From assembly GCF_900091435.1 (NCBI RefSeq), contig NZ_FMCS01000007.1, positions 124,001 to 188,000 of the forward strand: DNA of 64,000 nt, read 5' to 3'. Positions 11,477 to 19,375 of this stretch are shown piece by piece. Below the pieces are notes generated by a model. It did not search any database. It was not told where the DNA came from and worked only from the letters and a program-made list of their open reading frames with translations. Source of the DNA: Micromonospora chaiyaphumensis (GTDB lineage: Bacteria > Actinomycetota > Actinomycetes > Mycobacteriales > Micromonosporaceae). Position 1 is the first letter of the stretch. The number at the start of each line of letters is the position of its first letter. The position numbers and the translations under genes were made by a program.

Positions 11477-12181
11477 TCACCGGGTCGCCCCCGCGCCGCC
11501 GCCCACCGCCGCGTCCGAGTCGGTCGCCCGGGTGGCCCGCCGGCGCCGCTTGCGCGGCGGCGGTACCAGCCCGGCGAGGTCGCCGCCGGTGTCGTTGAGC
11601 CGGACCAGGAAGGGCCGCAGCGGCGTGTAGCGGATCGCGGTCACCGACGCCGGGTCGGCCACGATCCGCTGGAAAAGATCCAGGTGTACGCCCAGCGCGT
11701 CGGCCACGATCGCCTTGATCACGTCGCCGTGGCTGCACGCCAGCCAGACCGCCTCGGGCCCGTGCTCGGCGCTGACCCGGGCGTCCCAGGCCCGCACGGC
11801 GGCGACCGCCCGCGCCGACATGGCCGCCATCGACTCGCCCTCGGGGAAGACGGCGGCGCTCGGGTGCTGCTGCACCACCGGCCAGAGCGGCTCCTTGGCC
11901 AGCTTCTTCAGCGGCTGCCCCTCCCAGGCGCCGTAGCCGCACTCGATCAGCCCCTCCTCGACCACCGGCTCGGCGGAGGGCAGGGCCAGCTCCAGGGTCT
12001 GCCGGCAGCGGATCAGCGGGCTGGTCACTACCGCCGCGAGAGGCAGCCCCTTGAGCCGGTCGCCGACCGCCGCGGCCTGGGCGCGCCCGGTCTCATCCAG
12101 CTCGACCGGTTGCCGGCCGGCGAGGCCACCGTCGGCGTTCGCGGTGGTCCGGCCGTGTCGCAGAAGCAGGAGGGTCGCCAC
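11477..12181 (-). CDS. histidine phosphatase family protein (MSMEG_4193 type)
   Basis: A 234-residue phosphoglycerate-mutase-like phosphatase. The RHG motif is in LLLLRHGRTTANADG at the N-terminus, the second histidine is in ACSHGDVIKAI, and the acidic donor is probably the glutamate in ECGYGAWEGQPL. The family is tied to the DUF3090/SCO1664/mshC neighbourhood in actinobacteria, as seen here. The start is a GTG placed by a TAGGGT -10 box 7 nt upstream rather than the longer upstream frame. The C-terminus ends in a basic Lys/Arg-rich tail (RKRRRRATR). The substrate is unknown. Confidence 0.9.
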   Translation of the reverse strand: MATLLLLRHGRTTANADGGLAGRQPVELDETGRAQAAAVGDRLKGLPLAAVVTSPLIRCRQTLELALPSAEPVVEEGLIECGYGAWEGQPLKKLAKEPLWPVVQQHPSAAVFPEGESMAAMSARAVAAVRAWDARVSAEHGPEAVWLACSHGDVIKAIVADALGVHLDLFQRIVADPASVTAIRYTPLRPFLVRLNDTGGDLAGLVPPPRKRRRRATRATDSDAAVGGGAGATR

Positions 12182-12188
12182 GCAGACC

Positions 12189-12194
12189 ACCCTA
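12189..12194 (-). promoter_or_regulatory. -10 box of leaderless phosphatase promoter
   Basis: TAGGGT on the minus strand is 7 nt from the GTG at 12181. Confidence 0.55.
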
Positions 12195-12424
12195 GGCGCT
12201 CCCCGCCCCTTGATCGACTGCACCACGGGATGTGGCGGTATCGGGGCAAGGTTGTGACGGCGGACACGCTTCCGCCCGGAACACCGGACCCGGTCGGGCC
12301 GTTGTGCAGAGCGTCGGTGTGTCCAGTGTCCCCGGGCCTCACCTCATTGCCTTCGCGGAATACCGTTCGGCTGGAGCCGCGTCGCGCCACTCGCCGAGAG
12401 GCGACCTGCACACCGACACCCACG

Positions 12425-12456
12425 GCGCCGTCCGTCCCTTTAGGGGCGGGCGGCGC
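12425..12456 (+). terminator. terminator-like hairpin without an upstream gene
   Basis: A 14-nt arm (GCGCCGTCCGTCCC) pairs with its partner using two G-U wobbles and is followed by TGTTTGTT. On the plus strand it resembles an intrinsic terminator, yet no rightward gene lies within the preceding 3.9 kb. Confidence 0.4.
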
Positions 12457-12534
12457 TGTTTGTTCACCCTGCGCCCGTGTATCCCGGTGCGGTGGTGGTC
12501 GCCCGGCGTGGCTGCCCTGCTTGCTCATCCACCG

Positions 12535-12603
12535 CCTTGCTCTGCAGCCGCCCACGCAACGCCTGCGGCATGGGGGTGTTGCGTCCGTGGCTGCAGAGCA
12601 AGG
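12535..12603. repeat. long intergenic hairpin element A
   Basis: A 15-bp perfect stem (CCTTGCTCTGCAGCC with complement) is continued, after a 4-nt internal mismatch, by a 7-bp stem (ACGCAAC). The loop is 17 nt. No coding frame explains it. I believe similar CTGCAGAGCAAGG hairpins recur in Micromonospora genomes, but that is memory, not a search. Confidence 0.6.
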
Positions 12604-12815
12604 GGCGAGGGGTGGGCGGGCGACGGGGCTGGGTGGGCGTTTCCTCTCCCGCGCTCGCCGGTGAGTCGTTCTCGACATCAGCTCGACAGGCACCGGCGAG
12701 GAGACCGTCCACGCCGCGCCGATCCGTTCGCGTCATCACGTTCGTAGCCGCCGGGCCGGGCCACCTCACGCCTGGGCCGGATGTCCGGTTCGCGCCAGGC
12801 GGCTTCCGGCCCGCT

Positions 12816-12877
12816 CGGCCGCGATCTTGGACAGTTGTTGTTCGCAGCGAACGGTAGTTGTCCAAGATCGGCGGCCG
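12816..12877 (+). repeat. long intergenic hairpin element B with G-U-only mismatches
   Basis: Two arms starting at CGATCTTGGACA form a 23-position stem with a 3-nt loop, extended outward by CGGCCG. All five departures from Watson-Crick pairing become G-U wobbles when the plus strand is transcribed, whereas the opposite strand would carry A-C mismatches. This bias suggests the RNA form of the plus strand matters. Confidence 0.6.
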
Positions 12878-13174
12878 TGCGACGATCAACGCGCGGCTTG
12901 GGGTGAATGTCCGGATCGCGGCTGTGGTCGGCGGCATCCCGGCGGTGGAATGGCCGGTGGGCGGGGGTCGTTATACCCGGTGCACGGCCGAGGAAGGCGC
13001 CCCCGCGAGTCGGGGTGGCCGGCCCCCCGGGGCCGCCCGCCGAGGTGGGCGTGGCGATCCCGGAATGATGGTGGGCCGCCGGTCGTTGTACATGGTCCCG
13101 GCGCGACGAAGTGGCTCAGCCCCGCGCGCTGGATGATCCCCCAAGACTCTCTTTGAGCGCCTGACGTGGTGCTT

Positions 13175-13205
13175 GCGCACGGCCGACCCCCATCGGCGTG
13201 TGCGC
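13175..13205 (+). promoter_or_regulatory. 5' leader hairpin before the secreted-protein gene
   Basis: GCGCAC and GCCGA arms pair with downstream TCGGC and GTGCGC, ending 24 bases before the ATG. It may be a leader structure or a remnant terminator. It does not match the ydaO (c-di-AMP) riboswitch that often precedes actinobacterial cell-wall hydrolase genes. Confidence 0.35.
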
Positions 13206-13229
13206 CAACCCCCGAATGGAGCTATCCCC

Positions 13230-13778
13230 ATGAACTCGATGCTGCGCAAGAGCGTGCTGGGTATTGCTGGTCTGGCTTTCACCGGTGGCGTGTTCGCCGG
13301 TCCGGTCGCCGCTCACGCCGACGCCCGTCCGGTCGAGGGCAAGCCGGTCGCGGTCGCGACGGTGCAGGGCGCCCAGTCGAAGATCGACCTGAACGGTGAG
13401 CAGACCGCGAACGCCAAGGCGATCATCGCGGCGACGAAGAAGGCCGGTCTCCCGGAGCGGGCCGCAGTGATCTCGATCGCCACGTCGTTGCAGGAGTCGA
13501 AGCTGGAGAACCTCGGCCACCTCGGCGACCGCAACGACCACGACTCGCTGGGCCTGTTCCAGCAGCGCCCGAGCTCGGGTTGGGGCACGCCGGAGCAGAT
13601 CACCGACCCCGAGTACTCCACCCTCGCCTTCCTCAAGGGCCTGAAGCAGGTCGACGGCTGGCAGGACATGCCGCTGACCGAGGCCGCCCAGACCGTGCAG
13701 GTCTCGGCCTACCCCGACGCCTACGCCCACTGGGAGCAGCAGGCCACCGACATCGTCGCCCACAACTGGAACAGCTGA
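13230..13778 (+). CDS. secreted lysozyme-like (lytic transglycosylase-like) protein
   Basis: A 182-residue exported protein. Residues 1-30 form a signal peptide (basic MLRKSVLG, hydrophobic core, AAHA cleavage region). The mature part contains ISIATSLQESKLENL, where the glutamate fits the catalytic residue of SLT/lysozyme-like folds, then a DSLGLFQQRPSSGWG substrate-groove motif and a helical end. It is much smaller than housekeeping transglycosylases and is of the type widespread in actinobacteria as a small secreted hydrolase candidate. The ATG at 13230 is chosen because it begins the signal peptide. A hairpin terminator follows. Confidence 0.8.
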   Translation: MNSMLRKSVLGIAGLAFTGGVFAGPVAAHADARPVEGKPVAVATVQGAQSKIDLNGEQTANAKAIIAATKKAGLPERAAVISIATSLQESKLENLGHLGDRNDHDSLGLFQQRPSSGWGTPEQITDPEYSTLAFLKGLKQVDGWQDMPLTEAAQTVQVSAYPDAYAHWEQQATDIVAHNWNS

Positions 13779-13792
13779 CACACGCAACAAAA

Positions 13793-13833
13793 CCGCTGGC
13801 CGGCACCCCGAACATAGGGGTGCCGGCCAGCGG
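13793..13833. terminator. bidirectional terminator between convergent genes
   Basis: A perfect 17-bp stem (CCGCTGGCCGGCACCCC and complement) with a 7-nt loop lies 14 bases after the secreted-protein stop and 15 bases from the uppP stop on the other strand. It is preceded by an A run, which becomes a T run for the leftward transcript. Confidence 0.8.
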
Positions 13834-13848
13834 CGTATCAGGACCAGC

Positions 13849-14685
13849 TCAGGTGGCGTCGATCGTGCCGGTGAGGAGCAGGCACAGGACCAGGGAACCG
13901 AGCGCCACCCGGTAGAGGACGAACAGGTACAGGGTGTGGTGCGCGACGTAGCGCAGCAGCCAGGCGATGGCCGCGTACCCGATGGCGAAGGCGATCGCCG
14001 TGGCGACGACCATCTGCGCGACGCTCGGCGCGGCGGTGCCCGGCGCGGACGGCTCGAACACGTCCGGGATGCTGAACACGCCGGAGATCACCACGGCCGG
14101 GATGGCCAGCAGGAACGAGTACCGGGCCGCCGTCTCGCGGGTGAGGTTGAGCAGCAGGCCGGCGGTGAGCGTGCCGCCGGAGCGGGAGACACCGGGGATG
14201 AGCGCCGCGGCCTGGGCGAAGCCCATGATGACGCCGTCGCGCATCCGGAAGTTCTCCAGCGTGCGGGTCTGCCGCCCCCAGTACTCGGCGAAGGCCAGCA
14301 CCAGGCCGAAGAAGATCAGCGTGAAGGAGATCAGCCACAGGTTCCGGCCGGCGGTGCGGATCTGGTCCTTGAACAGCAGCCCGAAGATGCCGATCGGGAT
14401 GGTGCCGACGATGACGTACCAGCCCATGCGGTAGTCGAGGCTCGATCGGACCGAGCGGTCGACCAGACCCAGGCACCAGGTGCGGATGATCCGCCAGATG
14501 TCCTTGAAGAAGAAGATGAGCACGGCCGCCTCGGTGCCCAGCTGGGTCACCGCGGTGAACGACGCCCCCGCGTCCCGGCCGAAGAAGATCGCCGAGGTGA
14601 TCCGCAGGTGCCCGGAGGACGACACCGGCAGGAATTCCGTGAGCCCCTGGACGATGCCCAGGACGATGGCCTCGACCCAGGTCAC
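13849..14685 (-). CDS. uppP: undecaprenyl-diphosphate phosphatase
   Basis: The 278-residue integral membrane enzyme recycles undecaprenyl pyrophosphate to the monophosphate carrier for cell-wall synthesis and confers bacitracin tolerance. Both signature regions of the BacA/UppP family are present: GLTEFLPVSSSGHLRI near residue 15 and IPGVSRSGGTLTAGL near residue 165. About seven to eight hydrophobic helices are visible. The GTG start overlaps the stop of the upstream F420 oxidoreductase by 4 bases (GTGA), so the two genes are translationally coupled. Confidence 0.95.
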   Translation of the reverse strand: MTWVEAIVLGIVQGLTEFLPVSSSGHLRITSAIFFGRDAGASFTAVTQLGTEAAVLIFFFKDIWRIIRTWCLGLVDRSVRSSLDYRMGWYVIVGTIPIGIFGLLFKDQIRTAGRNLWLISFTLIFFGLVLAFAEYWGRQTRTLENFRMRDGVIMGFAQAAALIPGVSRSGGTLTAGLLLNLTRETAARYSFLLAIPAVVISGVFSIPDVFEPSAPGTAAPSVAQMVVATAIAFAIGYAAIAWLLRYVAHHTLYLFVLYRVALGSLVLCLLLTGTIDAT

Positions 14686-15734
14686 TCGCCGACTCCGGAG
14701 AGGTCCAGCGCCTCGGCGACGGTCCGCAGGGTCTGCACGCCGCTGTCCCGGTCCGCCACGAACAGGGTCACCGACAGGGTGGTCACGCCCGCGGCCGCGT
14801 ACTCCCGCATCCGCTCGGCGATGCGCTCCTTCGGGCCGAGCAGCGAGGTGCGGTCGATGAACTCCATGGGCACGGCGGCGGCCGCGTCGCGCTGCCGCTT
14901 GGCCAGGTAGAGATCCTGCACCTCGCGGGCGGCGTCGCCGTAGCCCATCCGGGTGGCGAGCTGGTTGTAGAAGTTCTGCTGCCGGCTGCCCATGCCGCCG
15001 ACGTAGAGGGCGGCGTACCAGCGGACCAGCTCGGCGCAGGTCGCGATGTCGTCGCCGACCACCACCGGCACCGACGGGACGACGTCGAAGCCGGCCAGCT
15101 CCTTGCCGGCCTTCGCGCGACCGGCGCGGACCGAGGCGAGCTGCTCCTCGGCGAACTCGGGGGCGTAGAACACGGCGAGCCAGCCGTCGGCGATCTCGCC
15201 GGCCAGCTCCAGGTTCTTCGGGCCGACGGCGGCCAGGTAGATCGGGATGTGCTCGCGCGGCGGGTGGAAGCCCAGCCGCAGCGCCTTGCCGGGGCCGTCC
15301 GGCAGCGGCAGCGTGTAGTGCTCGCCGTCGTACGCGACCTCCTTGCGGGCCACGGCCAGCTTCACGATGTCGACGTACTCCCGGGTGCGGGCCAGGGGCT
15401 TGGCGAAGCGGACGCCGTGCCAGCCCTCGGAGACCTGCGGGCCGGAGACGCCCAGGCCGAGCCGGAACCGGCCGCCGGAGAGGGCGTCGATGGTCGCCGC
15501 GGTCATCGCGGTCATGGCCGGGGTGCGGGCGGGGATCTGCATCACCGCGGCGCCCACGTCGATCCGCTCGGTCTGGCCGGCCATCCAGGCCAGCATGCTC
15601 GGCGAGTCGGAGCCGTAGGCCTCCGCGGCCCACACCACCGAGTAGCCGAGCCGATCCGCCTCCTGGGCCAGCGCCAGGTGGTCGGCCGGCGTGCTCCACG
15701 CCGTCTGGTATCCGAGGCTGAGCCCGAGTCGCAC
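14682..15734 (-). CDS. LLM class F420-dependent oxidoreductase
   Basis: The 350-residue protein is a luciferase-like monooxygenase-fold enzyme of the F420 class. It starts VRLGLSLGYQTAWSTPADHL and contains the class motif SGGRFRLGLGVSGPQVSEGWHG, which shapes the F420 phosphate site. The GTG is preceded by GGGAGGA at short spacing; an ATG 15 bases upstream is the alternative. It is the first gene of the coupled pair with uppP, an arrangement found elsewhere in actinobacteria. The substrate is unknown. Confidence 0.9.
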   Translation of the reverse strand: MRLGLSLGYQTAWSTPADHLALAQEADRLGYSVVWAAEAYGSDSPSMLAWMAGQTERIDVGAAVMQIPARTPAMTAMTAATIDALSGGRFRLGLGVSGPQVSEGWHGVRFAKPLARTREYVDIVKLAVARKEVAYDGEHYTLPLPDGPGKALRLGFHPPREHIPIYLAAVGPKNLELAGEIADGWLAVFYAPEFAEEQLASVRAGRAKAGKELAGFDVVPSVPVVVGDDIATCAELVRWYAALYVGGMGSRQQNFYNQLATRMGYGDAAREVQDLYLAKRQRDAAAAVPMEFIDRTSLLGPKERIAERMREYAAAGVTTLSVTLFVADRDSGVQTLRTVAEALDLSGVGE

Positions 15735-15886
15735 TGGTCCTCCCACCATCCGCACCACAGGTCGCATCAGGTTACGCAATGGGGGTGGTGGCGCGGACCA
15801 CCGGCTCACCTCGAACACGTCACACCCGCGGGAGGTCGCGCGGGAAGTTGACTGCGGCGAGGATATCCGTGAAGCCGGGTTCGAAA

Positions 15887-15892
15887 TAAGGT
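15887..15892 (+). promoter_or_regulatory. -10 box of leaderless aldo/keto reductase promoter
   Basis: TAAGGT is 6 nt upstream of the ATG at 15899. Confidence 0.5.
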
Positions 15893-15898
15893 TCACCC

Positions 15899-16870
15899 AT
15901 GCAACAGCGACCGCTCGGCCGAAGCGGGCTGGCGGTTTCGCGGCTCGCGCTCGGCACCATGACCTGGGGACGGGACACCGATGCCGACGACGCGGCCGCC
16001 CAGCTGAAGAGTTACCTCGACGCGGGCGGCAACCTCGTGGACACCGCCGACGTGTACGCCGACGGCGACGCGGAGTCGGTGATCGGCTCCCTGCTGGGCA
16101 GCCTGGTGCCCCGCGACGACCTGCTCATCGCCACGAAGGCGGGGCTGCGGCCGGGCAGCGGCCGCCGCCGGGACGGCTCCCGGGGGCACCTGCTGCGCAC
16201 CCTGGAGGCGTCGCTGCGCCGGCTCGGCACCGACCACGTCGACCTGTGGCAGGTGCACGGGTACGACCCGCACACCCCGCTGGAGGAGACGCTCTCCGCG
16301 CTCGACCACGCGGTGTCCAGCGGCAAGGCCCGGTACGTCGGGGTGTCGAACTTCTCCGGCTGGCAGACCGCCCGCGCCGCCGCCTGGCAGGCCGCCTGGC
16401 CGGGGCGGGCCCCCGTGGTGGCCGCCCAGGTCGAATACTCGCTGCTGGAGCGGGGCGTGGAGCGCGAGGTGCTGCCCGCGGCCGAGGCCATGGGGCTGGG
16501 CGTGCTGCCCTGGTCGCCGCTGGGTCGCGGGGTGCTCACCGGCAAGTACCGCAACGGCCGCCCGGCGGACTCCCGGGCCGTGTCGCCGCACTTCGAGCGC
16601 TTCGTCGCCACCTACCTGGAGCCGCGCTGCTCGAGCATCGTGGAGGCGGTGGCCATCGCGGCCGGCGGCCTGGGCGTGTCGCCGCTGGAGGTGGCGCTGG
16701 CCTGGATCCGGGACCGGCCCGGCGTGACCGCGCCGATCCTCGGCGCCCGCACCGTGGGGCAGCTCCTCGGCGCGCTCCAGGTGGAGCGGATGACCCTGCC
16801 GGAGGAGATCGTCACCGCGCTGGACGACGTCTCGGCGGTGCCGGTCGGCTACCCGGAACGGGACGGCTGA
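15899..16870 (+). CDS. aldo/keto reductase
   Basis: A 323-residue TIM-barrel NADPH-dependent oxidoreductase of the aldo/keto reductase superfamily. The catalytic tetrad can be traced: Asp and Tyr in NLVDTADVYADGDAE, Lys in LIATKAGLRPG and His in LWQVHGYDPHTP. The C-terminal cofactor region is TAPILGARTVGQLLGAL. Transcription is probably leaderless from the TAAGGT box. It is divergent from the F420 oxidoreductase, and a shared 164-base region holds both promoters. The substrate is unknown. Confidence 0.93.
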   Translation: MQQRPLGRSGLAVSRLALGTMTWGRDTDADDAAAQLKSYLDAGGNLVDTADVYADGDAESVIGSLLGSLVPRDDLLIATKAGLRPGSGRRRDGSRGHLLRTLEASLRRLGTDHVDLWQVHGYDPHTPLEETLSALDHAVSSGKARYVGVSNFSGWQTARAAAWQAAWPGRAPVVAAQVEYSLLERGVEREVLPAAEAMGLGVLPWSPLGRGVLTGKYRNGRPADSRAVSPHFERFVATYLEPRCSSIVEAVAIAAGGLGVSPLEVALAWIRDRPGVTAPILGARTVGQLLGALQVERMTLPEEIVTALDDVSAVPVGYPERDG

Positions 16871-16963
16871 GCCCGACCGGCCGGGCGCCGGCCGGCGAAC
16901 AGGGCGACGCGGGTCACCGTCAGGGGGTGGCGGCGGGCTGCCGGGCTGGGCAGCATAGAGGCC

Positions 16964-17155
16964 ATGGACTACGAATACGCGCCGCTGCGGTTGCCCTCGA
17001 ATGTCGATCGGTTGACCGCCGCGGCGCAGCTGGCGATCCAGGCGGAGTTCTCCGGCTGGGAGTTGGCCCGGGTGCGGCTGTACCGGGACGGCACGCGGCA
17101 GGTCATGCTGCGCCGTCGCCGGGTCAACCAGCCGCAGCCGGGCCTCTCGTACTGA
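16964..17155 (+). CDS. DUF5703 family small protein
   Basis: A 63-residue conserved actinobacterial protein (begins MDYEYAPLRLPSNVDRL, centre FSGWELARVRLYRDGTRQV). This is the DUF5703 family, with no known function. The basic C-terminal half, LRRRRVNQPQP, follows a predicted strand-helix-strand core. It stands alone between the aldo/keto reductase and a terminator. Confidence 0.8.
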   Translation: MDYEYAPLRLPSNVDRLTAAAQLAIQAEFSGWELARVRLYRDGTRQVMLRRRRVNQPQPGLSY

Positions 17156-17171
17156 CGGCGGCCGGACGGAA

Positions 17172-17211
17172 ACGTCCCGGGGCGCCACCGCACGGGTGGG
17201 CCCCGGGGCGT
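17172..17211. terminator. terminator between convergent genes
   Basis: ACGTCCCGGGGC and its near-perfect partner GCCCCGGGGCGT (one G-U) flank a further CCACC/GGTGG stem. It lies between the DUF5703 stop and the stop of the leftward acidic-protein gene. Confidence 0.65.
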
Positions 17212-17217
17212 CACTGC

Positions 17218-17871
17218 CTAGTGGGCGTGGTCGTGCTCCTCGTCGAGCTCCAGGAACGGGTGCTCGTCGAGCCGGCCCACGAGCCGGTCGTCGGCGGCCG
17301 GTTGGAACGGCCCGACCGGGTCGTCGTCGTCGAAGGACTCCAGGTCGACCGGGGTGCCGACCTCGCTGACCATGACCACGCCGTCGAGCGGCTCCAGCTC
17401 CGGCACGTCCAGCGCGGAGAGCGAGCCGTCGCCGCTCTGCAGCAGCTCCAGCACGGCCTCGCCGACCCCCTCGACCGCGGCCGGCTCGTCCTCCTCCGGG
17501 GTGCCCTCGCGGCGGGCCGCCTCGGCCGCCCGGATCAGCGCGGAGACGCTGGGCACCCGGTAGTCCCGCCGCTGCCGCACCGAGATCACCCGCGGGTGCG
17601 GGTCGGTCGCCTCGACGCCCTCGGCCCCGCCGAAGCGCTCGTCGGCCTCGTCCGGGTCGATCGACTCGACGTCCCACGGCGTCACCTCGCCGAACGCGTC
17701 GAGCAGCTGCTCGTCGTAGGCGAACGAGGCGTTGTTCAAATTGACGTACGCCTGCCAGACGGCGTCGTCGTCGATCCGGCCCTGGGCGGCGCGGACGGCG
17801 GCCAGGTGCGCGCGGGCGGCGTCGATCACCCGCTCGAGGGCGGCGTCCAGCTCACCGTGCTGGTCGGTCAT
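17218..17871 (-). CDS. conserved acidic protein of unknown function
   Basis: A 217-residue strongly acidic protein. I do not recognise a domain with a known activity. The N-terminal 70 residues are helical (MTDQHGELDAALERVIDAAR, then AYVNLNNASFAYDEQL), the middle has VISVRQRRDYRVPSVSALI, and the last 70 residues are Asp/Glu-rich and end in EEHDHAH. It is downstream of the M20 peptidase gene on the same strand with a 59-base gap, so the two may be co-transcribed. Similar proteins are common in actinobacteria under vague names. Confidence 0.75.
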   Translation of the reverse strand: MTDQHGELDAALERVIDAARAHLAAVRAAQGRIDDDAVWQAYVNLNNASFAYDEQLLDAFGEVTPWDVESIDPDEADERFGGAEGVEATDPHPRVISVRQRRDYRVPSVSALIRAAEAARREGTPEEDEPAAVEGVGEAVLELLQSGDGSLSALDVPELEPLDGVVMVSEVGTPVDLESFDDDDPVGPFQPAADDRLVGRLDEHPFLELDEEHDHAH

Positions 17872-17930
17872 GTGAGGCAGTCCCTTCGCGATGGGGAGGT
17901 TCCGCGCCGGCGGCGGCGCGGCGGGCACCG

Positions 17931-19259
17931 TCAGCAGCTGCGGAGAAAGCGGTCGAGAACCCGCACGCCGAACTGTAGTCCGTCCACGGGAACCCGCTCG
18001 TCGATGCCATGGAACAGGCCGGAGAAATTGAGGTCGGCGGGCAGTCGCAGCGGCGCGAAGCCGAAGCACCGGATGCCGAGCTGGGAGAACGCCTTGGCGT
18101 CGGTGCCGCCGGAGAGCATGTAGGGCACCGGCCGGGCCCCCGGGTCCTCCGCGCGCAGCGCGGCGGACATGGCCTCGACGAGGTCGCCGTCGAAGGTGGT
18201 CTCCAGGGCGGGCTGGCGCTGGACGTACTCGATGGCGATGTCCGGCCCGACCAGCTCGCGCAGCTGCCGCTCCAGCACCTCGCTCTGCCCGGGCAGGCTC
18301 CGGCAGTCGATGGTGGCGGTGGCCCGGCCCGGGATGACGTTGTCCTTGTAGCCGGCGGTCAGCCGGGTCGGATTGGCGGTGTTGCGGATGGTCGCGCCGA
18401 TGATGTTGGCGATCGGCCCGAGCTTGGCGATCGCGGTCTCCGGGTCGTCCGGGTCGATGTCGATGCCGAGGACGTCGGACACCTCGGCCAGGAACGCGCG
18501 CACGGTGTCGGTCATGACCACCGGGAAGCGGTGCCCGCCGATCCGGGCGACGGCCTCGGCGAGCGCGGTGACGGCGTTGTCGTCGTGCACCATCGAGCCG
18601 TGGCCGGGGCGGCCCTTGGCGTGCAGGCGCAGCCAGTCGATGCCCTTCTCGGCGGTCTCGATGAGGTAGAGCCGCCGGGACTCGTCGACCGAGTAGGAGA
18701 AGCCGCCGACCTCGCCGATCGCCTCGGTGCAGCCGTCGAAGAGGTGCCGGTGCCGCTGGGCGAGGAAGTGCGCGCCGTAGTCGCTGCCGGCCTCCTCGTC
18801 GGCGGTGAAGGCGAGCACCACGTCCCGGGTCGGGCGGATCCCGGCGCGCTGCCAGCCGCGGACCACGGCCAGCACCATGGCGTCGAAGTCCTTCATGTCG
18901 ATGGCGCCGCGGCCCCACAGGTAGCCGTCGCGGATCTCGCCGGAGAACGGGTGCACCGACCACTCGTCGGGGTCGGCGGGCACCACGTCGAGGTGGCCGT
19001 GCACGAGCAGCGCGTCCCGGCCCGGGTCGGTGCCGGGGATCCGGGCGACCAGGTTGGCGCGGCCCGGCGCCGACTCGATGAGTTCCGCGTCGACGCCGAC
19101 CTCGGCGAGCTTCTCCGCCACGTACTCGGCGGCCCGGCGCTCCCCCACGCTCGTGTCGTTGTCCCCGGTGTTGGTGGTGTCGATGCGCAGCAGGTCGCGG
19201 CAGAGGTCCACGACCTCGTCGGTGGGGTCGGGTCGGGCGGAGGCGGGGTCGCTCGTCAT
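17931..19259 (-). CDS. M20/M25/M40 family metallo-hydrolase
   Basis: A 442-residue di-zinc peptidase or deacylase of the M20 family. The first metal site is in LLVHGHLDVVP, the bridging Asp in WGRGAIDMKDFD, the catalytic Glu pair in FTADEEAGSDYG, and the C-terminal His in LFHGIDERVP. The inserted dimerisation (lid) domain occupies about residues 195-310. The ATG begins MTSDPASARP; a longer upstream frame lacks family similarity. The natural substrate (dipeptide, acylated amino acid or similar) is not evident. It is divergent from the hemerythrin-like gene. Confidence 0.92.
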   Translation of the reverse strand: MTSDPASARPDPTDEVVDLCRDLLRIDTTNTGDNDTSVGERRAAEYVAEKLAEVGVDAELIESAPGRANLVARIPGTDPGRDALLVHGHLDVVPADPDEWSVHPFSGEIRDGYLWGRGAIDMKDFDAMVLAVVRGWQRAGIRPTRDVVLAFTADEEAGSDYGAHFLAQRHRHLFDGCTEAIGEVGGFSYSVDESRRLYLIETAEKGIDWLRLHAKGRPGHGSMVHDDNAVTALAEAVARIGGHRFPVVMTDTVRAFLAEVSDVLGIDIDPDDPETAIAKLGPIANIIGATIRNTANPTRLTAGYKDNVIPGRATATIDCRSLPGQSEVLERQLRELVGPDIAIEYVQRQPALETTFDGDLVEAMSAALRAEDPGARPVPYMLSGGTDAKAFSQLGIRCFGFAPLRLPADLNFSGLFHGIDERVPVDGLQFGVRVLDRFLRSC

Positions 19260-19312
19260 CGCTTCTTCATACCAGCCGGCCCGGGCGGCCGGTCGCCCCC
19301 GGTCGGGGTGCG

Positions 19313-19338
19313 GTTTCGCGGATCGCGCGCGCGGGTAC
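19313..19338 (+). promoter_or_regulatory. SigB-type promoter of the hemerythrin gene
   Basis: GTTTCG, a 14-nt spacer and GGGTAC match the GTTT-N13/15-GGGTA motif of SigB/SigF-family sigma factors. The start codon is 38 bases downstream. Confidence 0.6.
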
Positions 19339-19375
19339 CGCCGGACCGCCACACCCGTCGATCCCGGAGGGCACC

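Larger units (their letters stand above)
12182..13229. other. gene-free kilobase with hairpin elements
   Basis: No frame in this stretch has family resemblance or a convincing ribosome site, although several GC-driven frames are open. It holds a terminator-like hairpin (12425-12456), two long imperfect hairpins (12535-12603 and 12816-12877) and a short hairpin just before the next gene (13175-13205). The promoters of the phosphatase gene (leftward) and of the secreted-protein gene (rightward) must also be here. Confidence 0.6.

Noticed and set aside
12232..13136. Several 90-170 codon frames in the gene-free kilobase
   Set aside because: None has a ribosome site or -10 box at the right place, they overlap each other on both strands, and they run through the hairpin elements.
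13000..13229. ydaO/c-di-AMP riboswitch before the secreted lysozyme-like gene
   Set aside because: Expected because such riboswitches often precede actinobacterial cell-wall hydrolases, but the conserved elements are absent.
14682..15896. 404-codon version of the F420 oxidoreductase
   Set aside because: The extra N-terminal residues would overlap the promoter region shared with the aldo/keto reductase and do not match the family.
15875..15900. Possible tRNA T-arm (GGGTTCGAAAT)
   Set aside because: No acceptor, D or anticodon stems surround it; it belongs to the aldo/keto reductase promoter.
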